Origin: a bacterium
GTDB lineage: Bacteria > Planctomycetota > Planctomycetia > Kolteriales > Kolteriaceae
Assembly: GCA_019753235.1 (NCBI GenBank)
Contig: JAIELF010000025.1
Span: forward strand, 50,097 to 114,096
Length of the DNA stretch: 64,000 bases
Reading direction: 5' to 3'
Under the pieces are notes generated by a model that did not search any database, was not told the DNA's origin, and saw only the letters and a program-made list of their open reading frames with translations. Positions 52,061 through 61,309 of this stretch are shown piece after piece (within the stretch, counting starts at the first letter, position 1; each line of letters opens with the position of its first letter). The position numbers and the translations under genes are program-made.

Positions 52061-53896
52061 TTAGGTTCCTCGCGTCATCGCCGGTTGACGAACATTGAAC
52101 TCCAACTTCCATCGCTCGGTCGCGTCGCGTGTTTGGCACCAAATCTCGAGGGTGCCGACATCGGTGACCTGTCCCTGCAGAAACACGGGAACTGTTTGCC
52201 CCTTGGTTTGACCTGGCTTGGGTTCGAGGGTCGCTTCCAGCGGCGCGAGAGGTTCGATCTGGTCCTCCCAGTCATCCACGACGGTGCCGACACGGTCTTC
52301 CTTTCGTTGTGTCGAACTAAGGAAGCGAAACTCGACCGGCTCGCCCACCACCAATCCCAGGGGAAGCGACGACAGATCCCACGATGTCCCCTCCTCGGTC
52401 CCCTGCGGAACTAAGCAGACCGCGCGGATGGACCGAGCCATCCCAGGAACCGCCGGCATCGCGCTTTCAATCCCGATGTAATAGGATCTCGCCACGCCCC
52501 CTCGGACACGAACGCCGCGTCCTCGTCGTACCAGTCCGTAGTAAGCTCCGCCGAACGCCACCGCGCGGTCTAGACCTGCGGACGAAAGAAGTCTCGCTGG
52601 CTGGTCATTCCAGTCGGAAACCACCTCGCGAACTCGATTGCGGAGAGTCTCGGCCTGGAACACGCCACCGTTGAAGAGAATTGCCGACGGCGACGCAGGT
52701 CTACCCTCTTGCACGAACCTGCGCAGTTCCTCCTCATGTCGTGAAACAAACGCGGAAAGGTGACGAGTGATAGCGGGGTCGGTGACGTAGGGAAGCCCGA
52801 TCTCTTGGAGGCCGACGCTTCGGCTCTGGGTCGGCTCTTCGCCTAAGGGAACCTTCGGGAAGAAACCCTCCATGAGAGTTTCCTCGACGACTTGTCGACT
52901 CAGCTCGGTTTTGAGTGCCCCCCCAATCACCTTTCGACCACGTCCGAGAACCGCCAGGCTGACACTGTCACCTTTCTTACTCGAGAAAACCTTCTCTTTC
53001 GCCTCGCGAGCGGCGTGCCAGAGCCCAAGCATTTGAATCCGATCGACCTTGGCGCCCGTCTGTCTCATTTGCTCGGCCGCGTGGCTGGCGAGCGTCAAAT
53101 CCATGTTGTCCCCACCCAAAAGCAAATGATCGCCGACGGCAATCCGCTCGAGCGAGAGATCCCCTCCCTGCTCGGAAACGCCGACGAGCGTGAAGTCCGA
53201 CGTTCCGCCACCCACATCGACGACTAAGACGACATCACCGGGCCGAACGTCGCTTCGCCAAGCATCGCCCGCCTGATGGAGCCAAGCATAAAAGGCCGCC
53301 AATGGCTCTTCGAAAAGAACAACATTTTCGAGGCACGCTTGCCGAGCTGCCTCGATCGTCAACTCGCGAGCGACCGCGTCGAACGACGCGGGCACCGTCA
53401 GGATGATCTCCTGATTTTCAAGCCGACTAGCTTTGTCCGCGGCCGTCTCGTTCCAAGCATCGCGAACATGTTCCAGCAATCGACGAGAGGCTTCCACCGG
53501 TGAAATCTTTGGGAATTCTGGCTCTGCCCCCCAAGGAAGCAGGGGAGCGCGACGATCGACGCCGCCATGCGTCAGCCAAGACTTGGCCGACGATACCAAC
53601 CGAGTCGGCGTGGTCGCGCCGCGGTCGCGTCCCCACGATCCGACTGCGAAATCCCGCTTCTTCGCCCAAGGGAGCGCCAGCGACGCGGTGTCGATTTCTC
53701 CTTCGCCTGGCAGATAGAGAAAAGACGGGAGCAAATCCTCGGAACCGATCTCCCCCTCCTTGACCAATTGCGGAATCCGGAAGATCTCAATCGAGGGAGA
53801 GGCCCCGTCGATCAAGGAATCGGTATCGACGTAGGCAACAGCGACGTTGGTCGTCCCCAAATCGAGCCCGACCACGTATCGGCTCGACATCGTCAC
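52061..53896 (-). CDS. Hsp70-family (DnaK-like) protein
   Basis: A 611-residue actin-fold ATPase related to Hsp70. Phosphate loop 1 is VVGLDLGTTNVAVAYVD, the connecting segment is ILTVPASFDAVARELTIEAA, and phosphate loop 2 is VLVVDVGGGTSDFTLV. The nucleotide domain is complete, but the region after residue 450 is not a canonical substrate-binding domain, so this is one of the Hsp70-like proteins found beside DUF2760 rather than DnaK. GTG at 53896 overlaps the upstream stop by four bases (GTGA), with GGAG at five bases, so it is coupled to DUF2760. ATG at 53890 is an alternative. Client and function are unknown. Confidence 0.88.
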   Translation of the reverse strand: MTMSSRYVVGLDLGTTNVAVAYVDTDSLIDGASPSIEIFRIPQLVKEGEIGSEDLLPSFLYLPGEGEIDTASLALPWAKKRDFAVGSWGRDRGATTPTRLVSSAKSWLTHGGVDRRAPLLPWGAEPEFPKISPVEASRRLLEHVRDAWNETAADKASRLENQEIILTVPASFDAVARELTIEAARQACLENVVLFEEPLAAFYAWLHQAGDAWRSDVRPGDVVLVVDVGGGTSDFTLVGVSEQGGDLSLERIAVGDHLLLGGDNMDLTLASHAAEQMRQTGAKVDRIQMLGLWHAAREAKEKVFSSKKGDSVSLAVLGRGRKVIGGALKTELSRQVVEETLMEGFFPKVPLGEEPTQSRSVGLQEIGLPYVTDPAITRHLSAFVSRHEEELRRFVQEGRPASPSAILFNGGVFQAETLRNRVREVVSDWNDQPARLLSSAGLDRAVAFGGAYYGLVRRGRGVRVRGGVARSYYIGIESAMPAVPGMARSIRAVCLVPQGTEEGTSWDLSSLPLGLVVGEPVEFRFLSSTQRKEDRVGTVVDDWEDQIEPLAPLEATLEPKPGQTKGQTVPVFLQGQVTDVGTLEIWCQTRDATERWKLEFNVRQPAMTRGT

Positions 53897-54396
53897 GCAA
53901 TCTCCACTTCGGCAGGTGCAACGATCAAGGGATCGGCAGGTTCGGCTTGAACGGGCAAGTGAATCCCACTAGCTCGCCAACCTCGATGCGCCACTGTTCC
54001 TCGGTGCGGCGGCTGTCCTTTGACCTGACCGATCAATCGAATTCGAGCAGGGTCAACGCCCGCGGGAACAATGATCGAGGATTCCTCATTCTCCGCGAGG
54101 ATCGGCTCTAATGTCACGTACTTCGCCAGGGCCGCCTTGCAATCGCGATGGATGTCGCGGACTGCCTGGCCGATCTGAGCGTCGCTGTATTCCGACAGAT
54201 CCTCAGAAAAGAAATCAAGCAGCCGACCGTCCCGCTGCAAGATGGAAAGAAGGCGAAGTTGATCCCCCTGTTGCCGGCGAGTCTCCGCATGCGGATCGAC
54301 GGGCGGCGTGGGGAGCGCGAGCGTGCGCACGCGATCGGCATACGCTCGATCGAAAAGCAGTTTGAAGAAAGTCTGAAACGCGAGTCCTATCGCCAT
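53893..54396 (-). CDS. DUF2760 domain protein
   Basis: A 167-residue protein matching DUF2760. The family core LLSILQRDGRLLDFFSEDLS followed by YSDAQIGQAVRDIHRDCKAAL is clearly visible, then a beta-rich C-terminal part. The N-terminus has a short hydrophobic stretch (MAIGLAFQTFFKLLF) that may be a membrane contact. DUF2760 genes are commonly adjacent to Hsp70-like genes, and here the stop overlaps the Hsp70-like start by four bases. It is separated by 18 bp from the xylose isomerase gene upstream, so a three-gene transcript is possible. Function unknown; a co-chaperone-like role is inference. Confidence 0.85.
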   Translation of the reverse strand: MAIGLAFQTFFKLLFDRAYADRVRTLALPTPPVDPHAETRRQQGDQLRLLSILQRDGRLLDFFSEDLSEYSDAQIGQAVRDIHRDCKAALAKYVTLEPILAENEESSIIVPAGVDPARIRLIGQVKGQPPHRGTVAHRGWRASGIHLPVQAEPADPLIVAPAEVEIA

Positions 54397-54414
54397 TGCC
54401 TGCTTGGCCCTTGA

Positions 54415-55728
54415 TCAGAGGATGAATCGATTGAAGACGTTTTCGAGCATTTCCTGTCGGCCGGAAACGTTGGGGGCGACTTCTCCCTTTTGAAGCATGT
54501 ACGCTTCCAACTCTTCAAATTTTGCCTGTCCCGACTCGATCTTTTTGCCGATCCCCTCGTTCCAAGAGGCGTATCTCTTTTGAACGAATGTTGCCAGCGT
54601 TTTGTCCGCTCGGATCTTGGCTGCCAACTTCAATCCGACCGCGAAAGCATCCATCGATCCCACGTGTGCATGAAAGAGATCAATCGGTTCGAAGCTGTCG
54701 CGCCGTACCTTTGCATCGAAATTGAGCCCGCCGGGAGCGAGCCCGCCTTGTTCGAGAATCACCAGCATGCACTGCGTCGTGAGGTAATAATCCGTCGGAA
54801 ATTGATCGGTGTCCCATCCGAGCAGCAGGTCGCCGAAATTCGCATCGACGGAGCCAAGCATTCCATGCCCGTGGGCATAGACCAACTCGTGCATCATGGT
54901 GTGACCGGCCAGCGTCGCGTGGTTAGTCTCGATGTTGAGCTTAAACTCTTTGTCGAGCCCGTAACTCTTTAGGAAGGCGATCACGGCCGCAGAATCGAAG
55001 TCGTACTGGTGCTTGGTCGGCTCTTTGGGTTTCGGCTCGATCAGGAACGTACCGGTGAAACCGATCTTCTTCTTGTACTCGACGGCCAGTTCAAAAAACC
55101 GGGCCAAATGATCGAGCTCCCGTTTCATGTCGGTGTTGAGCAGGCTGCCGTAACCTTCGCGCCCGCCCCAGAAGACATAGTTGAGGCCCCCTAGCCGATG
55201 CGTCACTTCCATTGCCTTTTTGACCTGCGCGGCCGAGTACGCGAAAACGTCCGCATTGGGGCTCGTCGAAGCCCCATGAACAAACCGGGGATTGCTAAAG
55301 AGGTTCGCCGTCCCCCAGAGGAGCTTGATTCCTGTCCTCGTCTGCTCGGCTTCGAGAAGGTCCACAATCTGATCGAGGATCTTATTGGACTCGGCCAGCG
55401 TCTTTCCCTCGGGAGCGACGTCCCGATCATGAAAGCAATAAAAATCGACGCCAAGCTTCTCCATGAATTCGAAGGCGACCTTCACCCGGATCCTGGCCAT
55501 TTCGAGAGAATCGGTTCCGTCTTCCCAGGGTCGAACCGCACAGCCCGGCCCAAACGGATCCCCCCCCATGCCGCGCATCGTGTGCCAATAAGCAACGGCA
55601 AAGCGAAGATGCTCGCGCATCGACTTGCCTTCGATCTTCTCTTCCGCTTGGTAATGGCGAAAGGAGAGGGGATCCTTCGAGTCGGGTCCCTCATACTTAA
55701 TTGATGATACTTCCGGAAAGTACGCCAT
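54415..55728 (-). CDS. xylA: Xylose isomerase
   Basis: A 437-residue class II xylose isomerase converting D-xylose to D-xylulose with divalent metal. The catalytic His is in [14 protein letters not shown]. The metal/substrate segment [16 protein letters not shown] and the later [13 protein letters not shown] carry conserved ligands, and [16 protein letters not shown] is the family signature. The length and insert pattern agree with class II enzymes. ATG at 55728 follows GGGGGGCAAAG, an excellent ribosome site; the open frame to 55809 is not family-like. No xylulokinase or xylose transporter is adjacent. It is the first gene before DUF2760 and the Hsp70-like gene. Confidence 0.96.
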   Translation of the reverse strand: MAYFPEVSSIKYEGPDSKDPLSFRHYQAEEKIEGKSMREHLRFAVAYWHTMRGMGGDPFGPGCAVRPWEDGTDSLEMARIRVKVAFEFMEKLGVDFYCFHDRDVAPEGKTLAESNKILDQIVDLLEAEQTRTGIKLLWGTANLFSNPRFVHGASTSPNADVFAYSAAQVKKAMEVTHRLGGLNYVFWGGREGYGSLLNTDMKRELDHLARFFELAVEYKKKIGFTGTFLIEPKPKEPTKHQYDFDSAAVIAFLKSYGLDKEFKLNIETNHATLAGHTMMHELVYAHGHGMLGSVDANFGDLLLGWDTDQFPTDYYLTTQCMLVILEQGGLAPGGLNFDAKVRRDSFEPIDLFHAHVGSMDAFAVGLKLAAKIRADKTLATFVQKRYASWNEGIGKKIESGQAKFEELEAYMLQKGEVAPNVSGRQEMLENVFNRFIL

Positions 55729-56190
55729 CTTTGCCCCCCGATACTCATTAGCCGATGCTCGAAACACCCCGTGGCAACTGTTTCCATCAACGGGATGGTC
55801 GACGAACAATCTGAATCATTCCAATCGGGATCGTCTTACAAAGAGAGCCAGCGTCGGGCACCCGGCGACCGGTGCGACCCGCAAAACCCTCACAAACGGC
55901 AGATCTTGTCAGAACGTATTTGGAATCGTTCTAAGCAGCCCGATTATCTCGGCAGGTTTGACGGGATGACCTAAGTTACACGCAGACCCCAAAGCCATCC
56001 ATGCGCGTTCGGCAGCGATCGGCCGACGATAGCGGAAAGGAAGGGGGTCAGGTGTTTGTCCTATTTGGATTTCAAGAACAAAACTCGTCCCCCGGGATTA
56101 GTTCAGCCAGACGCAAGGGACCGCCCACGCGAGCCTGCCGGTCTGGAAGGCGATCTTGCCGAGAACGACTCCCGTGAGAGTGGTGAATGG
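55729..56190. other. Divergent intergenic region xylA / Tad locus
   Basis: A 462-bp region that separates leftward xylA from the rightward Tad locus and must hold both promoters. An imperfect operator-like inverted repeat AGAACG-N10-CGTTCT lies at 55911-55932. Clear -35/-10 pairs were not assigned. An open reading extension of the CpaE frame (from 56056) is Arg/Pro-rich and probably not translated. Confidence 0.45.
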
Positions 56191-57390
56191 ATGTCTGGCG
56201 TCACTCGAATTGCCATTGTCGACCCCCAGGACGACAGCCGAGAGAACCTGCGGAGCGGATTGCTCAGCATGGAATCGGTCTGGCTCGAGGCCGAATGCTC
56301 GCGCTACGAATTCTTCATTGATGTCATTCAACAGTCGACCCCCGATGTTGCCGTCGTCTCTGTCGATGGTGACCCCGAAACGGCGCTCGGCCTGATTCGC
56401 AAGATCGTGATCAGTCACCCTGGCGTCGATGTCATCGGCGTCAGCTCACGCTCGGACGGTCAATTCATCCTGCAAATGATGCGAGCCGGCGCGAAGGAAT
56501 TTGTCAGCCTTCCGGTCCGCATCGAAGAAATGCTCGATGTTCTCGAAAGACTGCACGCGGGCCGGGCCGGCAAAGACGGGGACGTTCGAGTTGCCTCGCG
56601 GGTCTACTCGTTTTGCGGCTCACGCGGCGGGGCGGGCTGCACCAGTTTGGCGGTCAATTTCGCGACCATTCTGGCGCGAAACCCAAGCTACAGCGTCGCG
56701 CTTGTGGATCTCGACCTAGCGATGGGCGATGCCGACGTCTGTCTGGATATTGTTCCCGACTACACGTTGGCCGACGTCGCCATCAATATCGATCGAATCG
56801 ACCTGCAGCTTTTGAAGCGATCCCTCTCTCGGCACGCCTCGGGGCTCTACCTGTTGCCTCACCCGGTGCAGATTGAAGACGCTTCTTTGATTCAGCCCGA
56901 ACACATTACTCGCGTCATCAATCTGCTGAAGCTGACGTTCACACACATCATTGTGGATCTCTCGAAGGGGTATCGCCCCATCGATTTCGCGTCGATGAAT
57001 TCGTCGGACGAGATCATGCTGGTCACGCAGTTGGATGTGTCGAGCCTTCGCAACGTCGTCCGCGTGATGCTGTCGCTCAACGAGCGAAGCGGCCTTGAAT
57101 CGAAGGTTCGCGTGGTCGCCAACCGGGTCGGCTCCAGTGAAGCAGAGATCAGCACCCAGCGTGCCGAGGAAACAATCGGCCGACCCATTTTCGCGCGTGT
57201 TCCGAACGATTCGCGGACCATGCTTGCGTCACGCAATAGCGGCATTCCCCTGATCGAACATGCCCCGAAGAGCAAACTCTTCCATTCGATTCTCACGCTG
57301 ACCGAGCAAGTGACCGGCGAAACCGCGATGGCCGGCCCCGCCGAGACCACGAAGAGCGGCGTCTGGTCGCTGTTTGGCTCGAAGAAGTAA
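56191..57390 (+). CDS. CpaE/TadZ-like pilus assembly ATPase
   Basis: A protein of 399 residues. The N-terminal 120 residues form a receiver-like domain (RIAIVDPQDDSRENLRSGLL, then a GAKEFVSLPVRIEE ending), and a MinD/ParA-type ATPase follows. The deviant Walker A reads GSRGGAGCTSLAVNFA, lacking the signature Lys, as in other CpaE/TadZ proteins. Walker A' is ALVDLDLAMGDADVCLDI. CpaE positions the Tad secretion machinery at a cell pole or site. ATG at 56191 is preceded by GAGAGTGGTGAATGG. A longer frame from 56056 is less plausible. It is the first gene of the Tad locus. Confidence 0.9.
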   Translation: MSGVTRIAIVDPQDDSRENLRSGLLSMESVWLEAECSRYEFFIDVIQQSTPDVAVVSVDGDPETALGLIRKIVISHPGVDVIGVSSRSDGQFILQMMRAGAKEFVSLPVRIEEMLDVLERLHAGRAGKDGDVRVASRVYSFCGSRGGAGCTSLAVNFATILARNPSYSVALVDLDLAMGDADVCLDIVPDYTLADVAINIDRIDLQLLKRSLSRHASGLYLLPHPVQIEDASLIQPEHITRVINLLKLTFTHIIVDLSKGYRPIDFASMNSSDEIMLVTQLDVSSLRNVVRVMLSLNERSGLESKVRVVANRVGSSEAEISTQRAEETIGRPIFARVPNDSRTMLASRNSGIPLIEHAPKSKLFHSILTLTEQVTGETAMAGPAETTKSGVWSLFGSKK

Positions 57391-57705
57391 CTCGCCTACA
57401 CCGTGAACCTTCCATTCAAAATGAATAAGCCTCCGCGGGATCGCTGTTGAGTAAGATCCTCCTCTTCGAGGATTTCTCTGCCCCACGATCGGCAACGCAT
57501 CAAGTCGAAACTTCTCGATCAAAGAAAAACCTCTGAATCGCCCCTAGGAAGCCTCCTCGATCCGACTCGTGAAGCGATTTTGTGACCCATACTTTTGATG
57601 AGACCGCGCCCTTAGGCTGCGCCCTTTCTGTCCGCAGCCAGGGCAACAGTCGGCCAGTCTTGAAGCTCATGAAACGGCAAGTCCAACAAAGATAGGTAAC
57701 CAGTC
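57391..57705. other. Intergenic region between cpaE and cpaF
   Basis: A 315-bp gap unusual inside a Tad operon. It contains a hairpin (57456-57473) and then a Pro/Arg-coding-free stretch ending in TAGGTAACCAGTC before the cpaF ATG. The gap suggests the cpaF-tadB-tadC part can be transcribed separately from its own promoter. Confidence 0.45.
57456..57473 (+). terminator. Weak hairpin after cpaE
   Basis: ATCCTC and GAGGAT pair over six bases around the loop CTCTTC, followed by TTTCTCTG. It lies 66 bp after the cpaE stop. It may be a weak terminator or attenuator. Confidence 0.4.
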
Positions 57706-59043
57706 ATGGCAACCCTCGGACGACTTCCCAATCCCCCTGGCAGACTTCATGGAGGAGCGCAGGGAAACAAAAGCTTCGACGAACTCAAGAAACTGATTCA
57801 CGAAAAGCTCGTCGACAAACTCGATCTCTCGAAAGTCTCCGACCTCGAAGGGGAAACTCTTCGCCGGGAAATCCGGATGGTCGTCGAGCACTTGTGCGAT
57901 ACCGAAAACCCGCTGCTCAACCGAATGGAGCGAGAGCGGCTAATCGAGGAGGTTCTCAATGAAACCTTCGGCCTGGGGCCACTCGAACAGCTTCTTCGCG
58001 ACGAATCGATCTCGGAAATCATGATCAACGGGCCGTGCAATATCTTCTGCGAACGGCGCGGCAAGATCGAGAAGACCGACGTCAAGTTCCGCGACAATCA
58101 ACACCTGCTACAGATTATCGACCGCATCGTTTCCAAAGTCGGCAGACGCATCGATGAAACGAGCCCCATGTGCGATGCCCGATTGACGGATGGCTCCCGA
58201 GTGAACGCCATCATTCCACCTTTGGCGCTCGACGGGCCGGCGGTCTCGATTCGGCGGTTCGGCTCGAAGGCGCTTCGTCTGCAAGATCTGCTCGACTTCA
58301 AAGCCTTCACGCCGGAAATGGCGATGGTCTTCGAAGGAGCCATCAAAGCCAAGATGAACGTCATCATCTCCGGCGGTACCGGCTCGGGTAAAACGACGCT
58401 GCTCAACACTCTTTCGAGTTTCATCGGGCACGGCGAACGAGTCTTGACGATCGAGGATGCGGCCGAACTCCAATTGCAACAAGATCACGTTGTCCGATTG
58501 GAAACTCGGCCTCCCAACATCGAAGGCAAAGGGGCCATCCCCGCACGGTTGCTGGTCAAGAACGCACTCCGTATGCGTCCCGATCGAATCATCATCGGCG
58601 AATGCCGAGGTTCCGAAGCGCTCGACATGATTCAGGCGATGAACACCGGTCACGAAGGATCGATGACGACCGTCCATGCCAACACGCCGCGCGATGCGAT
58701 TGCTCGTATCGAAACGCTGATCGCGATGGGTGGCGTGGAAATCCCCGTCAAAGCGATGCGACATCAAATCGCCAGCGCTGTCGACTTGATCATCCAGGTC
58801 AATCGATTGCAAGGGGGGCCACGAAAGGTAACCTCCTTCACCGAAGTCCTCAACATGGAACAAGAGACGATCATCATGCAGGAGATCTTCCGCTACAAGC
58901 AGCTCGGCATCGATCAGAACGGTCGAGCATTCGGGCAGTTTGAAGCGACCGGCGTTCGACCGGGCTTCATGGGGAGGCTCGAGTCGGCAGGGATTCGTCT
59001 GCCGCCGAACCTCTTTGCCGAGCGAGTCCTGCTTCGCGACTAG
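57706..59043 (+). CDS. cpaF: CpaF/TadA family secretion ATPase
   Basis: A 445-residue hexameric AAA+-like type II/IV secretion ATPase that powers Tad pilus assembly. The N-terminal region (residues 20-120) includes [20 protein letters not shown] and [18 protein letters not shown], conserved in CpaF. The Walker A is [19 protein letters not shown]. The Asp box [20 protein letters not shown], Walker B-like [18 protein letters not shown] and the His box [20 protein letters not shown] follow. ATG at 57706 is the start. It is followed by the TadB and TadC membrane proteins on the same strand. Confidence 0.96.
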   Translation: MATLGRLPNPPGRLHGGAQGNKSFDELKKLIHEKLVDKLDLSKVSDLEGETLRREIRMVVEHLCDTENPLLNRMERERLIEEVLNETFGLGPLEQLLRDESISEIMINGPCNIFCERRGKIEKTDVKFRDNQHLLQIIDRIVSKVGRRIDETSPMCDARLTDGSRVNAIIPPLALDGPAVSIRRFGSKALRLQDLLDFKAFTPEMAMVFEGAIKAKMNVIISGGTGSGKTTLLNTLSSFIGHGERVLTIEDAAELQLQQDHVVRLETRPPNIEGKGAIPARLLVKNALRMRPDRIIIGECRGSEALDMIQAMNTGHEGSMTTVHANTPRDAIARIETLIAMGGVEIPVKAMRHQIASAVDLIIQVNRLQGGPRKVTSFTEVLNMEQETIIMQEIFRYKQLGIDQNGRAFGQFEATGVRPGFMGRLESAGIRLPPNLFAERVLLRD

Positions 59044-59160
59044 TCGCGTGCAAGGTGGCGCGAAGCCATCAGGAAAGAGAATCATCATCCCGCAAGTATG
59101 TCGCTTGCGGGATAAGTTCGCAGGGATCAGGCGTCGGTCACCGAGTTACGGGAACAGACC

Positions 59161-60123
59161 ATGTCATTGCCGATCATCATCTCGATCGTCGCCGCACTGG
59201 GCGTGATGTGCCTGGTGGCGGCAGTTGCCAATTTCTGGCGCGATTACTCGGGGACCAAAAGCCTAGACGATCGGCTCGGCCGACTGGCGGGAACATCAGT
59301 TCAAGCGACCGATGCTCCGTCGCTGCTTCGCGATCCCATGAGGGAATCGACCGATAGTTTCATGGACGCGCTCCTCCCCCGGCTTCCGAGCTTAAAGAAA
59401 CTTTTTCAGCAGGCCGACTTTCGAATGGATCCAGCAAAGTTCTGGCTGATCACCGCCGGCGTCGGCATCGGGGCTGCCCTCTTGCCCGCCCTGATCGGGC
59501 TCCCTTTTTATGTTCCCATCCTGACCGGCTTGATCGCTTCGACCTGTCCGATTCTTTATGTGATGCACTTGCGAAACAAGCGTCTGTCGAAATTCGGGAC
59601 GCAGCTGGGCGAAGCGCTCGAACTCGTGGCACGAGCCCTTCGGGCCGGTCACAGCGTCGCGGCAGCCATGCAGAGTGTGGCAGACGAAATGCCCAGTCCG
59701 ATTGCCAGCGAGTTCGGCCGAGTCTACGAAGAGCAGAACCTCGGTGTCAGTCTCGATCTGGCGCTGCGAAATCTCAGCGAACGTATTCCGAACCTCGACC
59801 TGAAGTTCTTCGTGACCGCAGTCTGCATTCAACGGCAAACGGGCGGCGACTTGGCCGAGATCTTGGACAAGATCGGGTACGTCATTCGCGAACGATTCAA
59901 AATCATGGGGATGGTGCAGGCGCTCACCGGTGAAGGTCGAATCAGCGGTGTCGTATTGATCGGCCTCCCGTTCTTTCTGCTGTTGATCATGATGTACTTG
60001 AGCCCGGCTTATGTATCGCTTTTGTGGACCGATCCGCGCGGACGAACGATGTCGGGCATGGGCTGCTTAAGCATGCTCATCGGCGCGATCGCGATTCGCA
60101 AGATCGTCAACATCAAGATTTAG
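59161..60123 (+). CDS. tadB: TadB-like type II secretion F-domain protein
   Basis: A 320-residue inner-membrane platform protein. It starts with a transmembrane helix (ISIVAALGVMCLVAAVANF). A linker and a central helix pair (WLITAGVGIGAALLPALIGL) come next, then the T2SSF domain with ALELVARALRAGHSVAAAMQ. Near the C-terminus are ISGVVLIGLPFFLLLIMMYL and LSMLIGAIAIRKIVNIKI. The FFVTAVCIQRQTGGDLAEIL segment is the TadB signature. It lies 118 bp after cpaF and 50 bp before TadC. ATG at 59161 follows GGGAACAGACC. With TadC it forms the membrane base of the Tad system. Confidence 0.94.
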   Translation: MSLPIIISIVAALGVMCLVAAVANFWRDYSGTKSLDDRLGRLAGTSVQATDAPSLLRDPMRESTDSFMDALLPRLPSLKKLFQQADFRMDPAKFWLITAGVGIGAALLPALIGLPFYVPILTGLIASTCPILYVMHLRNKRLSKFGTQLGEALELVARALRAGHSVAAAMQSVADEMPSPIASEFGRVYEEQNLGVSLDLALRNLSERIPNLDLKFFVTAVCIQRQTGGDLAEILDKIGYVIRERFKIMGMVQALTGEGRISGVVLIGLPFFLLLIMMYLSPAYVSLLWTDPRGRTMSGMGCLSMLIGAIAIRKIVNIKI

Positions 60124-60172
60124 GACCTGTGAACCAACACGATCGAAGGGTTCGATTGTAGGGAGATCGCAA

Positions 60173-61168
60173 GTGCAAGACCTCTCGCTTCTGATGGCCC
60201 AGAGTGCGGCATTGGGTCCACGCGAACTGGTTCCCGTCCTGGTAGCGGCTGCCATCGGGTTGGGGGTCTACGCGCTTTATTCCCTTTTTTCCGCGCGCGA
60301 TGCCCGGGCCGAGAAAAGACTCGATCGCTTTAGCCGAATGACGGGTGGCTCCGACACCCATGAACAGTCCTCGAACTCCGAGCGATTGCAAGAACTGATT
60401 GAAAAGGCCGCTCCGGCGCTCGCCAAACCCCTCACGCCGCAAACCGAAGAGGAACAATCGGTACTAAAAATTCGATTGCTCAACGCCGGCTGGCGAAGCG
60501 AAGGTGCCGCCTCGATCTACCTGGGCATCAAGTTTGGCTTCCTTCTCATGGGAATGTTGATCGCGCTCTTGATTGTGGTCCCGACGTATGGATTGACCCA
60601 AAAAGGGATGATCTACGGCTTCCTCGTTGCCGGCGTAAGTTTTTATCTACCAGGGGTTTTCGTCTGGTGGCGTGTCAAAGGACGACAGGAGCAAATCTTC
60701 TATGGCTTGCCCGATGCGCTCGACCTGATGGTGGTTTGTGTCGAGGCGGGTTTGGGTTTGGATGCCGCGATGCGAAAAGTCGCCGAAGAAATGGCCCGCA
60801 GTTTTCCGATCATCAGTGAAGAGTTCTCCATTTGCAATTTCCAGTTGCAGATGGGTAGACCCCGACGAGAAGTCCTCCATGATTTGGGACTTCGAACCGG
60901 GGTCGACGATATGAAGTCGCTAGCGGCGATCCTGATTCAGGCAGACCGCTTTGGTTCGAGCGTCGCCAATGCTCTGCGTGTGCAGAGTGATGCGATGCGA
61001 ACCAAACGGAAACAGCTGGCTGAGGAGCGGGCCGCGAAGACCGCGGTTCAATTGATTATCCCCTTGATTCTCTTCATCTTCCCCGCGATCTTCATCGTCC
61101 TAGTCGGACCGGCGGGTATTCAAATCGTCGATAACTACATGAGCATGGATGTCAGCGGCCCCAAGTAG
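60173..61168 (+). CDS. tadC: TadC-like type II secretion F-domain protein
   Basis: A 331-residue inner-membrane platform protein, partner of TadB. Hydrophobic segments are near LVPVLVAAAIGLGVYALYSL, IKFGFLLMGMLIALLIVVPT and VQLIIPLILFIFPAIFIVLV at the C-terminus. The T2SSF core reads YGLPDALDLMVVCVEAGLGL followed by AMRKVAEEMARSFPIISEEF, then LGLRTGVDDMKSLAAILIQA, which are TadC hallmarks. GTG at 60173 has AGGGAG seven bases upstream. It follows TadB in the operon. No pilin or prepilin peptidase gene is present in the window, so those must lie elsewhere. Confidence 0.94.
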   Translation: MQDLSLLMAQSAALGPRELVPVLVAAAIGLGVYALYSLFSARDARAEKRLDRFSRMTGGSDTHEQSSNSERLQELIEKAAPALAKPLTPQTEEEQSVLKIRLLNAGWRSEGAASIYLGIKFGFLLMGMLIALLIVVPTYGLTQKGMIYGFLVAGVSFYLPGVFVWWRVKGRQEQIFYGLPDALDLMVVCVEAGLGLDAAMRKVAEEMARSFPIISEEFSICNFQLQMGRPRREVLHDLGLRTGVDDMKSLAAILIQADRFGSSVANALRVQSDAMRTKRKQLAEERAAKTAVQLIIPLILFIFPAIFIVLVGPAGIQIVDNYMSMDVSGPK

Positions 61169-61280
61169 CCCATCGCTCTAGGGCCAAGGAATCCAATAGC
61201 TCGGTTGAGGCGAACACGCCGTTGATGGAACCCAAGGCGAGGATGCCTGGGACGGGACATCGACCCTGGGGCCAATGGAC

Positions 61281-61295
61281 CCTTGGGGGCCAAGG
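61281..61295. repeat. Inverted repeat overlapping a ribosome binding site
   Basis: CCTTGG and CCAAGG flank three G residues. The right arm runs into GGAAGGA, the Shine-Dalgarno of GTG 61310, so pairing could mask it. GGGCCAAGGAA also occurs as a direct repeat at 61181 and 61287. Confidence 0.45.
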
Positions 61296-61309
61296 AAGGA
61301 AACACTGCT

